A stretch of DNA of 64,000 bases, taken from positions 22,168-86,167 of the forward strand of contig CACZKM010000007.1 of the NCBI GenBank assembly GCA_902781745.1. The letters are read 5' to 3'. Positions within the stretch are counted from its first letter, which is position 1; every line of letters starts with the position of its first letter. This document shows, piece after piece, positions 52,967-60,699 of this stretch. The DNA comes from Oscillospiraceae bacterium. Lineage in GTDB: Bacteria; Bacillota; Clostridia; Oscillospirales; Oscillospiraceae. Both the position numbers and the translations under genes were made by a program. The notes beneath the pieces were generated by a model that ran no database searches, was not told the origin of the DNA, and saw only the letters and a program-made list of their open reading frames with translations.

Positions 52967-52995
52967 TTGTGTTTTCCAGAAAAACATGGTATACT
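52967..52995 (+). promoter_or_regulatory. Possible promoter upstream of thrH
   Basis: TTGTGT (52967-52972), 17 bases, TATACT (52990-52995). It would give a ~290-base leader that contains the inverted-repeat element 53049-53266. Confidence 0.5.
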
Positions 52996-53048
52996 CCCAG
53001 AGAACGCACCGGTCTCCGGACCGTTGAAGGACATATCCCATGAAACCA

Positions 53049-53266
53049 GGGCCTGTTTGAAAAACGTCAACATGCCCACTGGCGGGTCTATTTCCGCCAT
53101 ATTTCGCCAAATTTTCTTGAAATCCATACAGGATTCCCACGAAAATTTTGCTTCATCTGTCGAACAGTCCGGGGGACTGTTCGGTCGAATCGCAGGCGAA
53201 GCCACATTGGTAACTAGAAAATATCCCTCGCCATTTGGCATATTGCCTATTTTTCAAACAAGGCCC
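53049..53266. mobile_element. MITE-like element with ~30-base terminal inverted repeats
   Basis: The left end GGGCCTGTTTGAAAAACG...ACATGCC and the right end, read on the other strand, GGGCCTTGTTTGAAAAATAGG...ATATGCC, match over ~30 bases. About 220 bases long, no coding capacity, carries family C hairpin C5 (53162-53182). No clear target-site duplication was found. Confidence 0.5.
53162..53182 (+). repeat. Family C hairpin C5
   Basis: Arms GAACAGTCC/GGACTGTTC around GGG, followed by GGTCGAATCGCAGGCGAAGC, inside the MITE-like element in the thrH leader. Confidence 0.75.
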
Positions 53267-53293
53267 AGTATCAATCACAAGGAGGAACCAACG

Positions 53294-53899
53294 ATGTATG
53301 TGACGTGTTTGGACATGGAGGGCGTTCTCGTCCCCGAGATCTGGATCGCCTTCGCCGAGGCCAGCGGCATCCCGGAGCTCAAGCGCACCACCCGGGACGA
53401 GCCCGACTACAACAAGCTCATGACCTGGCGGCTGGGGGTGCTCAAGGAGCACGGCCTGGGCCTGAAGGAGATCCAGGAGACCATCGCCAAGATCGACCCC
53501 CTGCCCGGCGCCCGGGAATTTCTCGACGAGCTGCGGACCTTCTCCCAGGTCATCATCCTCAGCGACACCTTCACCCAGTTCGCCAAGCCCCTGATGGAGA
53601 AGCTCAACTGGCCCACCCTGTTCTGCAACGAGCTGGTGGTGGCCCCCGACGGGGCGATCACCGGCTTCAGGATGCGCCAGGAGAACCAGAAGTTCCACGC
53701 GGTCCAGGCCCTGCAGTCCACCAACTTTGACACCATCGCCGCGGGGGACAGCTTCAACGACCTGGCCATGATCCGGGCCAGCCAGAAGGGCTTCCTCTTC
53801 CGCACCACCGACCAGATCAAGGCGGACAACCCCGACCTGGAGGCCTTCACCGAGTACGGCGACCTCCTGGCTGCCATCAAGAAGGTCATCGAGGGATAA
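53294..53899 (+). CDS. thrH: Phosphoserine phosphatase/homoserine phosphotransferase
   Basis: A 201-residue HAD-family enzyme closely resembling Pseudomonas ThrH, which dephosphorylates phosphoserine and can pass the phosphate to homoserine. The nucleophile loop is CLDMEGVLVPEIWIAFAE, with motif II in VIILSDTFTQF and motif III in IAAGDSFNDLAMI. AAGGAGG ribosome site. Own promoter probably at 52967. Role in serine/threonine biosynthesis is inferred from the family. Confidence 0.92.
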   Translation: MYVTCLDMEGVLVPEIWIAFAEASGIPELKRTTRDEPDYNKLMTWRLGVLKEHGLGLKEIQETIAKIDPLPGAREFLDELRTFSQVIILSDTFTQFAKPLMEKLNWPTLFCNELVVAPDGAITGFRMRQENQKFHAVQALQSTNFDTIAAGDSFNDLAMIRASQKGFLFRTTDQIKADNPDLEAFTEYGDLLAAIKKVIEG

Positions 53900-54061
53900 T
53901 TTCCCCCGGGAGGTATCCCGCCGGGTCCGCCGGGGCAAACTGGTGTTGTCAAAATAAATAATTGGTGGGTTTCGACAGTTTTCCCCCAAACCTCTTGCAT
54001 TTTTTATGGGCATGGTCTACAATCCAAGTAGCAACACCCATCGGATCAGGAGGTGTACACC

Positions 54062-54436
54062 ATGGGTAAATTCGTGATCAGAACCACCAACACCGGCGTG
54101 AAGTTCGACCTGAAGGCGGGCAACGGCGAGGTCATCGCCACCTCGCAGGTCTACAAGTCCATGGCAAGCTGCCGCAGCGGGGTGGCCAGCGTCATGCGCA
54201 ACGCCCCCGCCGCCAACATCGAGGACCAGACGGAGGAGGGCTTCGAGAAGGTCAAGCACCCCAAGTTTGAGATCTACAAGGACAAGGCGGGGGAGTTCCG
54301 CTTCCGTCTCAAGGCCACCAACGGCCAGATCATCGCCGTCAGCGAGGGCTACACCGCCATGGCAAGCTGCAAGAACGGCATCGCCAGCGTCCAGAAGAAC
54401 GCGGCGACGGACAAGATCGAGCTGCAAAAAGACTGA
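54062..54436 (+). CDS. YegP family protein (two DUF1508 repeats)
   Basis: A 124-residue soluble protein with two DUF1508 repeats: residues about 3-50 (KFDLKAGNGEVIATSQVYKS, MASCRSGVASV) and 70-120 (RFRLKATNGQIIAVSEGYTA, MASCKNGIASV). The ATG at 54062 is 8 bases from AGGAGG; an upstream in-frame GTG is too close. Function unknown. Followed at 22 bases by a small helical protein gene. Confidence 0.9.
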   Translation: MGKFVIRTTNTGVKFDLKAGNGEVIATSQVYKSMASCRSGVASVMRNAPAANIEDQTEEGFEKVKHPKFEIYKDKAGEFRFRLKATNGQIIAVSEGYTAMASCKNGIASVQKNAATDKIELQKD

Positions 54437-54458
54437 GAAATACAAGGAGGGACCTGTC

Positions 54459-54761
54459 ATGATCGAAATGAAGGACATCAAGGGCAAGATCGACAAGCTG
54501 GTGGACCGGCTGAAGAACGACGACGCCCTCAAGGCCCAGTTCAAGAAGGACCCCATCAAGGCCGTGGAGAGCGTGCTGGGGGTGGACCTGCCTGACGAGG
54601 CCGTGAAGAAGATCATTGCCGAGGCCAAGACCAAGCTGGCCGGCGGCAAGGACGAGGCGGGCAATGCCGTGGAGAAGGCCGGCGCGGCCATCGGCGAGGC
54701 CGCCGGGAAGGTCACCGGCGCCGTGGGCGGCGCCGTAGACGCCCTGAAGAAGAAGTTGTAA
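54459..54761 (+). CDS. Small NHLP-like protein with Gly/Ala-rich tail
   Basis: A 100-residue protein. Residues 1-60 contain FKKDPIKAVESVLGVDLPDEAVKKI, reminiscent of nitrile-hydratase-like (NHLP) leader peptides, ending KTKLAGG. The remaining ~37 residues are a Gly/Ala/Lys amphipathic stretch (AGNAVEKAGAAIGEAAGKV). AAGGAGGG ribosome site, 22 bases after the YegP gene. It could be a precursor for an NHLP-type exporter or a stand-alone small helical protein; no modification gene is adjacent. Confidence 0.5.
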   Translation: MIEMKDIKGKIDKLVDRLKNDDALKAQFKKDPIKAVESVLGVDLPDEAVKKIIAEAKTKLAGGKDEAGNAVEKAGAAIGEAAGKVTGAVGGAVDALKKKL

Positions 54762-54971
54762 GGAACCACGGAATAAATCCCCGCAACCATCTTGCCGGTG
54801 GCTTTCCAGCCTGATTTTACCTCAAAACCTTGAAATCCAAAAAGGATTCCTGCGGTTTCTCGGCTTCATCAGGCAGAAAATCCACTCGACAATCTGGCGC
54901 GGTGCTTTAATCCGTGCTTCCGTAATTCCGGTCCGGGTCCGGCCCGGCAAACCAACGAAGGAGGGATCATC

Positions 54972-55382
54972 ATGAAAAAGATCCTGCTGCCCATCGACGG
55001 CAGTCCCCGCAGCGCCCGCACCATCGAGATGCTCAAGCACTCCTACCGGCCCGACGAGGCCGACGTCACCCTGCTGATGGTGGAGTTCAAGGATGAGCGG
55101 GTGGAGATGAGCAAGATTTTCGAGAAGTATGCCGAGGAGGCCAAGCACCGGCTGGCGGAGCTGGCCGAAAGCCTGGCGGGCTATCAGGTCCGCACCCAGC
55201 TTCTCTTCGGCACCCCCGGCCCGGAGATCGTCCGGTACGCCAAGAAGGAGAAGTTCGACCTCATCATGATGACCCGGTCCAGCCGGGGCCCCCTGCAAAA
55301 GCTGGGGTCGGTGGCCTCCTATATCGTGAAAAAGGCGCCGGACTGCGATCTGCTGATCATGAGAGAAGCGGAAGAGGAGTAA
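54972..55382 (+). CDS. Universal stress protein family protein
   Basis: A 136-residue UspA-fold protein: KILLPIDGSPRSARTIEML start, central helices, and the C-terminal TPGPEIVRYAKKEKFDLIMMTRSSRGPL ... GSVASYIVKKAPDCDLLIM. The ATP-binding glycine motif is only partly kept (SRGPLQKLGS). GGAGGG ribosome site. The 210-base gap before it has a CTTGAAATCC...GGATTCC block also seen inside the MITE-like element. Confidence 0.9.
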   Translation: MKKILLPIDGSPRSARTIEMLKHSYRPDEADVTLLMVEFKDERVEMSKIFEKYAEEAKHRLAELAESLAGYQVRTQLLFGTPGPEIVRYAKKEKFDLIMMTRSSRGPLQKLGSVASYIVKKAPDCDLLIMREAEEE

Positions 55383-55429
55383 AGGCGTCCCGGTAAACGG
55401 ATGTTGGAAAGCGCCTCTGACAGAGCTGC

Positions 55430-55800
55430 TTTATTCGCGGGATATAGACGGAACGGAGCCTTGTCAGTGGCTTCCATAGCAATCGCGAGATAAACGGAAC
55501 GGAGCCCTCTTCGCCCCATCCTTTGGCAGCGCGATATGGACAGAACGTAGCCCTCTCCGCCCCAGTGTGCGCACTGGGGCACCTCTCCCTCTGGGAGTCA
55601 AACTGTCCGGGGGACAGTTTGATAAGATAAAGCGAAGCAACCACAGAAAATGTGGCACGGCGAAGCCGTGACGGAGAGGGCTCCGTTACGCTCTCATCGC
55701 GGCAGCAAAGGAGCCGTGACGGAGAGGGCTCCGTTACGCTCTCATCGCGGCAGCAAAGGAGCCAGTGACGGAGAGGGCTCCGCTGCGCTTTCATCGCCTT
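55430..55800. repeat. Family A foldback repeat, copy A5, with hairpin C6 embedded
   Basis: The outer units and arms are as in other A copies, but the usual inner arm is replaced from about 55596 by family C hairpin C6 (55600-55620; arms AAACTGTCC/GGACAGTTT), followed by GATAAGATAAAGCGAAGC. Three tandem GACGGAGAGGGCTCCG units follow. Together with the feo leader it fills the 640-base gap 55383-56022. Confidence 0.8.
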
Positions 55801-55868
55801 CGCAGGGGAACCCGCCGCCCTCCCGTTCCTTCCCGTTCGACAAAAATTGTGGAATCGGCAGAAAACCC

Positions 55869-55897
55869 TTGACTTCCCCGGCAACAAAAGTTATACT
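55869..55897 (+). promoter_or_regulatory. feoAB promoter
   Basis: TTGACT (55869-55874), 17 bases, TATACT (55892-55897). Gives a ~120-base leader with an outer stem GGATAACC/GGTATCC, an inner stem GCTCCC/GGGAGC and operator O4. Confidence 0.65.
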
Positions 55898-55979
55898 AGA
55901 GCAACCAGAGGAAGCATAGGATAACCAATCAGGACGCGGCGCTCCCCTCCACCGGATGGGAGCTTTGGTATCCATGGAG

Positions 55980-55995
55980 GTTAGCGAAATCTAAC
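55980..55995. promoter_or_regulatory. Palindrome O4 in feoAB leader
   Basis: GTTAG-CGAAAT-CTAAC, about 27 bases before the start codon and 80 bases after the predicted transcription start. The same TTAG-N6-CTAA geometry is found at the marR promoter. Confidence 0.5.
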
Positions 55996-56022
55996 TTTTG
56001 CCATGGGGGAAGGAGAGAGGAC

Positions 56023-58374
56023 ATGACGGTAAAAGACCTGGCCATCGGCCAGAGCGGGCGGATCACCGCCGTGGGGGGCGAGGGCGCCCTGCGGCAGCAT
56101 CTGCTGGATATGGGGGTCATCCCCGGGGCGGCGGTCACCCTGGTGAAGCTGGCCCCCCTGGGGGACCCCATGGAGGTCCGCCTCCACGGCTACGAGCTGG
56201 CCCTCCGCCGGGCCGACGGGGAGAAGATCACCATCGAGCCCCTGGCGGCGGGGGAGACCCTCCCGTCCCCGGCGGCGGAGCCCCCGGAGGCCCCCGACCA
56301 CCCCGGCCTGGGGGAGGGGGGCAAGTACCACAAGCCCGGCGAGGGGGAGGAGCTCCCGGAGGGGACCACCCTGACCTTCGCCCTGGTGGGCAACCAGAAC
56401 AGCGGCAAGACCACCCTCTTCAACCAGCTCACCGGGGCCAACCAGCACGTGGGCAACTTCCCCGGGGTCACCGTGGACCGGAAGGACGGGGTCATCCGGG
56501 GCTGGCCCAACACCCGGATCACCGACCTGCCGGGGATCTACTCCATGTCCCCCTATTCCAGCGAGGAGCTGGTCTCCCGGAACTTCGTCCTGGAGGAGAA
56601 GCCCCGGGCCATCATCAACATCGTGGACGCCACCAACCTCCAGCGGAATCTCTATCTGACCATGCAGCTTCTGGAGATGGACGTGCCCATGGTGGTGGCC
56701 CTGAACATGATGGACGAGCTCCGGGGCAACGGGGGGTCCATCGACGTCAACCGCATGGAGGCCATGCTGGGGGTGCCGGTGGTGCCCATCTCCGCGGCGA
56801 AAAACGAGGGCGTGGCGGAGCTGGTGGACCACGCCATCCACGTGGCGAAATACCAGGAGCGGCCCCTCCGCCAGGACTTCTGCGGCAAGGACGACAACGG
56901 CGGGGCCCTTCACCGGTGCCTCCACTCGGTCCGCCACCTCATCGAGGACCACGGGGAGGCCGCCGGCCTGCCGGTGGCCTTCGCCGCCGGGAAGCTGGTG
57001 GAGGGGGACGACCTCATCCTGGAAAAGCTGGCCCTCACCGGCGACGAGAAGCTGGTCCTGGAGGAGATCACCAGGCAGATGGAGGTCCACCGGGGCCTGG
57101 ACCGGGCGGCGGCCATGGCGGATATGCGCTTTGCCTTCATCGAGCGGGTGTGCGCCGCCTGCGTCACCGCCCCGGAGGAGAGCCGGGAGCGGGTCCGCAG
57201 CGGGAAGATCGACCGGGTCCTCACCGGCCGCTTCACCGCCATCCCCATGTTCATCGCCATCATGGGGGTGGTCTTCTACCTGACCTTCAACGTCATCGGG
57301 GCCTGGCTCCAGGACCTGGTGGCCCTGGGGGTGGGGCGCCTCACCGACGCGGTGGACGGGGCCCTGGCCGCCGCCGGGGTCAACGACGTGATCCACGGCC
57401 TGATCATCAACGGCATCTTCGAGGGGGTGGGGAGCGTCCTGTCCTTCCTGCCCATCATCGTGGTGATGTTCTTCTTCCTCTCCCTCCTGGAGGACAGCGG
57501 CTACATGGCCCGGGTGGCCTTCTTCATGGACCACTTCCTCCGGAAGCTGGGGCTGTCGGGCCGGTCCATCGTGCCCATGGTCATTGGCTTCGGCTGCACG
57601 GTCCCGGCGGTGATGTCCACCCGGACCCTGCCCAGCGACCGGGACCGGCGCATGACCATCCTCCTGACCCCCTTCATGAGCTGCACGGCGAAAATCCCCA
57701 TCTACGGCTTCTTCGTGGCGGCCTTCTTCCCCGGCAAGGGGGGGCTCATCATGACGGGGCTCTACGTCCTGGGCATCCTCTGCGGCGTCCTCATCGCCTT
57801 CCTGTATAAGAAGACCCTCTTCCGGGGGGAGCCCGTCCCCCTGGTGATGGAGCTGCCCAACTACCGGGTCCCCAGCCCGGGGAACGTGGCAAGGCTCCTG
57901 TGGGACAAGGCCAAGGACTTTTTGCAGCGGGCCTTCTCCATCATCCTCATCGCCACGGTGGTGGTGTGGTTCCTGTCCAACCTCTCCCCCCAGTTCAACC
58001 TGGTCACCGACCCCCAGGACAGCATCCTGGCCCTGGCGGCGGGGTGGCTGGCCCCCCTGCTCAAGCCCATCGGCCTGGGGGACTGGCGGATCGTCACCTC
58101 CCTGATCTCCGGCTTCATGGCCAAGGAGAGCGTGGTCTCCGTCATGGAGGTCCTCTACGCCGGCGGGGTCACCGCGGTGATGAACGGCCTGACGGCGGCC
58201 ACCATGCTGGTCTTCAGCCTCCTCTACACCCCCTGCGTGGCGGCCATCGCCTCCATCCGGCGGGAGATGGGCCACAAGTGGGCCGTGGGCGTGGTGGTCT
58301 GGCAGTGCGTGCTGGCCTGGATCGTGGCCCTCATCGTCCGGGCCGTGGGCATCCTGATCCTGGGAGGTGTGTAA
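56023..58374 (+). CDS. feoB: FeoA-FeoB fusion ferrous iron transporter
   Basis: A 783-residue protein joining FeoA and FeoB. Residues 1-78 are the SH3-like FeoA domain, then a Pro/Glu-rich linker, the G domain with G1 GNQNSGKTT (from G123), G3 DLPGIYSMSPYS and G4 NMMD, the GDI helical domain, and the membrane part with two gate regions (conserved Cys in GFGCTVPAV and MSCTAKIPI). Imports Fe(II) under anaerobic conditions. AAGGAG ribosome site. Followed after one base by the FeoB-associated protein gene. Confidence 0.95.
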   Translation: MTVKDLAIGQSGRITAVGGEGALRQHLLDMGVIPGAAVTLVKLAPLGDPMEVRLHGYELALRRADGEKITIEPLAAGETLPSPAAEPPEAPDHPGLGEGGKYHKPGEGEELPEGTTLTFALVGNQNSGKTTLFNQLTGANQHVGNFPGVTVDRKDGVIRGWPNTRITDLPGIYSMSPYSSEELVSRNFVLEEKPRAIINIVDATNLQRNLYLTMQLLEMDVPMVVALNMMDELRGNGGSIDVNRMEAMLGVPVVPISAAKNEGVAELVDHAIHVAKYQERPLRQDFCGKDDNGGALHRCLHSVRHLIEDHGEAAGLPVAFAAGKLVEGDDLILEKLALTGDEKLVLEEITRQMEVHRGLDRAAAMADMRFAFIERVCAACVTAPEESRERVRSGKIDRVLTGRFTAIPMFIAIMGVVFYLTFNVIGAWLQDLVALGVGRLTDAVDGALAAAGVNDVIHGLIINGIFEGVGSVLSFLPIIVVMFFFLSLLEDSGYMARVAFFMDHFLRKLGLSGRSIVPMVIGFGCTVPAVMSTRTLPSDRDRRMTILLTPFMSCTAKIPIYGFFVAAFFPGKGGLIMTGLYVLGILCGVLIAFLYKKTLFRGEPVPLVMELPNYRVPSPGNVARLLWDKAKDFLQRAFSIILIATVVVWFLSNLSPQFNLVTDPQDSILALAAGWLAPLLKPIGLGDWRIVTSLISGFMAKESVVSVMEVLYAGGVTAVMNGLTAATMLVFSLLYTPCVAAIASIRREMGHKWAVGVVVWQCVLAWIVALIVRAVGILILGGV

Positions 58375-58375
58375 G

Positions 58376-58528
58376 ATGAACGCTGTTGATCTCCTGCTCA
58401 TCGCCGCCCTGGCGGTGGTCATCGGCCTGGCGGCCCGGCGGGTTTGGAAGACCCGGAAGACCGGCGGCTGCGGCTGCGGCTGCGACGGCTGCACCGCCAG
58501 CCCGGTTTGTAAATCGAAAGACAACTAA
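58376..58528 (+). CDS. FeoB-associated Cys-rich membrane protein
   Basis: A 50-residue protein: one membrane helix (DLLLIAALAVVIGLAA), basic segment (RRVWKTRK), then a Cys/Gly cluster (GGCGCGCDGC ... VC, five Cys). Matches the small FeoB-associated family found next to feoB in Firmicutes, thought to assist iron passage. Its ATG lies one base after the feoB stop, with AGGTGTGTAAG as a weak ribosome site, so translation is probably coupled. Confidence 0.9.
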   Translation: MNAVDLLLIAALAVVIGLAARRVWKTRKTGGCGCGCDGCTASPVCKSKDN

Positions 58529-58530
58529 GC

Positions 58531-58573
58531 GCCGCCCCCGGAACGACCTGACGTTCCGGGGGCGGTGTTGTTT
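58531..58573 (+). terminator. Terminator of feo operon
   Basis: Stem CCGCCCCCGGAACG / CGTTCCGGGGGCGG with loop ACCTGA, followed by TGTTGTTT. Confidence 0.8.
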
Positions 58574-58641
58574 CCCCCCCGCTGGACACCCGCCCCCGCC
58601 CGTGGTATACTTGTCCCAGCAAAACGAAGGGAGGGAGGACC

Positions 58642-59523
58642 ATGGCCCATCACCACACCGAGGACCGGCTGGAGGTCCTGCCGGGGGCGGTGCTGACCTA
58701 CCAGCGCTTCGACGGACCGGCCCACGCCCACCGCCACGAGCCCCGGGGGAGCGCCCTGGAGATCGACCACTGCCGGTCCGGGCGGATCGGCTGGGAGATG
58801 GACGGGGGCTTCACCCTCTACATGGGGGCCGGGGACCTCTCCCTCCACCGGATGGACCGGTGCGCCGACTCCCTCCTCCGCTTCCCCCTGGGCCGCTACG
58901 AGGGCATCGCCCTGGAGCTGGAGCCCGCGGCCCTGGCGGCGGCCCTGCCGGAGCCCCTCCGTCAGGCGGGGGTGGACCCCATGGGCCTGGCGGACAAGTT
59001 CTGCCCCGACGGGGGCGTCACCGCCCTGCCCGCCGGGGCGCGGATCGGGCGCATTTTTGATGTGCTCTACGACCTGCCCGCCGCCCTCCGCCCGGCCTAC
59101 TGCGGGCTGAAGGTCCAGGAGCTCCTGCTCTTCCTCTCCCTCATCGACCCGGCGGGGGAGAAGCCCCTGGACCGGGTGCGGTCGGAGCAGGTGGAGATCG
59201 TCAAGGCGGTCCACCGGGAGCTCACCGCCCACCTGGACCGCCGCCCCACCATCGAGGACCTGGCCCGGCGGTATCTCATGAACACCACCGCCCTGAAGGC
59301 CACCTTCAAGGCGGTCTACGGCCAGCCCATCGCCGCCTATATGAAGCAGTACCGGGCCCGGGAGGCCGCCCGCCTCCTTCGGGAGACCGCCGGCTCCGTA
59401 GCGGAGATCGCCCGGGCGGTGGGGTATGAGAGCCAGAGCAAGTTCACCCGGGCCTTCCGGGAGGTGGAGGGGGTCTCCCCCACGGAGTACCGCCGGGAGC
59501 AGCGGGAGAATCGAAGAGAATGA
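58642..59523 (+). CDS. AraC family transcriptional regulator
   Basis: A 293-residue regulator: N-terminal ligand/dimer domain with SLHRMDRCADS and FPLGRYEGIALEL, and a C-terminal double helix-turn-helix (about 200-290; IEDLARRYLMNTTALKATFKAVYG and SVAEIARAVGYESQSKFTRAFREVEGVSPTEYR). The first HTH resembles siderophore-responsive PchR-type regulators, which fits its position after the feo genes, but a target cannot be shown. AAGGGAGGGAGG ribosome site. Confidence 0.88.
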   Translation: MAHHHTEDRLEVLPGAVLTYQRFDGPAHAHRHEPRGSALEIDHCRSGRIGWEMDGGFTLYMGAGDLSLHRMDRCADSLLRFPLGRYEGIALELEPAALAAALPEPLRQAGVDPMGLADKFCPDGGVTALPAGARIGRIFDVLYDLPAALRPAYCGLKVQELLLFLSLIDPAGEKPLDRVRSEQVEIVKAVHRELTAHLDRRPTIEDLARRYLMNTTALKATFKAVYGQPIAAYMKQYRAREAARLLRETAGSVAEIARAVGYESQSKFTRAFREVEGVSPTEYRREQRENRRE

Positions 59524-59559
59524 GCACAAACCCCTTGTATCCCGGCGGGGGACCGTACC

Positions 59560-59680
59560 CTCCTATGATATCGTGGTGGCCGACGGGATCACCGGCGGCG
59601 TCATCTGGCCCGACCGGGGCCATGTGGGCGTCGGCACCCGGTCCCAGATCGTGACCATGCTGGACCGGGCGAATCCGTAA
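59560..59680 (+). pseudogene. Remnant of an SLH domain
   Basis: About 38 codons in one frame (YDIVVADGITGGVIWPDRG ... TRSQIVTMLDRANP) ending in TAA resemble the last part of an SLH repeat, without start codon or ribosome site. Probably the leftover end of a surface-protein gene. Confidence 0.35.
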
Positions 59681-59684
59681 TCTG

Positions 59685-59833
59685 ATACTATTCCCAAATT
59701 AAAAACTTTAATTTGGGAATCCGCGTGCTGCGCACGCTCATGCCGCGCAAGCGCGTCATGCCGTCTCATGCAGTCTCAAACGCGCCTTTGGCGCTATAAA
59801 AAGCTTTTCAAGCTTTTTAATTGAGACTAGTAT
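59685..59833. repeat. AT-rich element of nested hairpins
   Basis: Bounded by ATACTA (59685) and TAGTAT (59828-59833). Contains a perfect 14-bp hairpin ATTCCCAAATTAAA/TTTAATTTGGGAAT (59690-59720), GCGTG-CTG-CGCACGC, CGCGCC/GGCGC and AAAAAGCTT/AAGCTTTTT hairpins, and GTCTCAA/TTGAGAC arms. Much less GC-rich than its surroundings; MITE-like. Confidence 0.6.
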
Positions 59834-59846
59834 GACATCCCATGGG

Positions 59847-59886
59847 ACGGGGCCTGCCGCGTGTTTTACGGCAGGCCCCGTTTTTT
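59847..59886 (+). terminator. Terminator between convergent genes
   Basis: Stem ACGGGGCCTGCCG / CGGCAGGCCCCGT followed by TTTTTT on the plus strand, immediately beyond the stop codon of the leftward M23 gene. Confidence 0.8.
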
Positions 59887-59888
59887 GG

Positions 59889-60638
59889 TCAGTGCAGATA
59901 GTTCGCCGGGTCCACCGGCACCCCGTACTCCTTCATGGCAAAGTGCAGGTGGCTTCCCCCGGCGCTCTCCCCGATGGCGGTGGCCCCCACCGCCCCGATG
60001 ACCGTCCCGGCCTCCACCGGGTCCCCGGGGTCCACCGAGGCCGGGTCCCTGAGGTTGGCGTAGACGCTCTTCAGCCCCGCCCCGTGGTCCACGGTCACCG
60101 TCACCCCCAGCAGGTCGTCGTCCTCCACGGACTCCACCGTGCCCGCGGCGCAGGCCCCCACGGCCACCCCGGCTTCGGCGGCGATGTCCAGGCCGTCGTG
60201 GGTCCGCCAGTCCCCCATGGTGGGGTCGTAGGCGAAGACCTCCAGGCTGAAGGGCCGGTCCACCGCCCCCTCCACCGGCCAGACGTAGACGGCGGTCTCC
60301 TGGGCGGGGGCGGCGGGGGCCGCCGGCTCTTTGGCCGCCGGCTGGGCGGTCTTCTCCGCGGCCTCCTTCTCCCTGGCCTTCTCCGCCGCCTCTTTGGCCT
60401 TGGCCTGGGCCTTCAGCTTCTCGTCGGCTCTGCGGATGGCCTCCCGCTGGTCCTCCAGCGCGGCCTGGCCGCTGACGGCGGCGGCGGGGTCCTGGCCGAA
60501 GCCCCCCGTCCGGGCGGCCAGCAGGCCCTGGGTGAGAAAATACCCGCAGACGCCGATGGCGGCGAGACAGAGCAGCAGGACGATGTAGTAAGCCTTGCTC
60601 TCCAGCCCGCCGTTCTTCCGGCGCGGTCTTTCGCTCAT
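59889..60638 (-). CDS. M23 peptidase domain protein, SpoIIQ-like
   Basis: A 249-residue membrane-anchored protein: cytosolic basic start, one membrane helix (about 17-38), Ala/Lys/Glu-rich stalk (about 60-120) and a LytM/M23 domain with HDGLD and HLHF zinc-ligand motifs. Layout and size fit clostridial SpoIIQ, which keeps catalytic residues and joins the forespore side of the engulfment channel. A sigma-F/G-like promoter lies upstream. GGGAGG ribosome site. A general wall hydrolase is the alternative. Confidence 0.7.
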   Translation of the reverse strand: MSERPRRKNGGLESKAYYIVLLLCLAAIGVCGYFLTQGLLAARTGGFGQDPAAAVSGQAALEDQREAIRRADEKLKAQAKAKEAAEKAREKEAAEKTAQPAAKEPAAPAAPAQETAVYVWPVEGAVDRPFSLEVFAYDPTMGDWRTHDGLDIAAEAGVAVGACAAGTVESVEDDDLLGVTVTVDHGAGLKSVYANLRDPASVDPGDPVEAGTVIGAVGATAIGESAGGSHLHFAMKEYGVPVDPANYLH

Positions 60639-60699
60639 AAAACATACCTCCCTGTGTCGTCGGTCGTAGGTGTGGGACGCATACAACGTCCTCGCCCCT

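Noticed and set aside
55980-55995. Fur box in the feoAB leader
   Set aside because: No match to the GATAATGATAATCATTATC-type 19-mer; the palindrome is TTAG-N6-CTAA.
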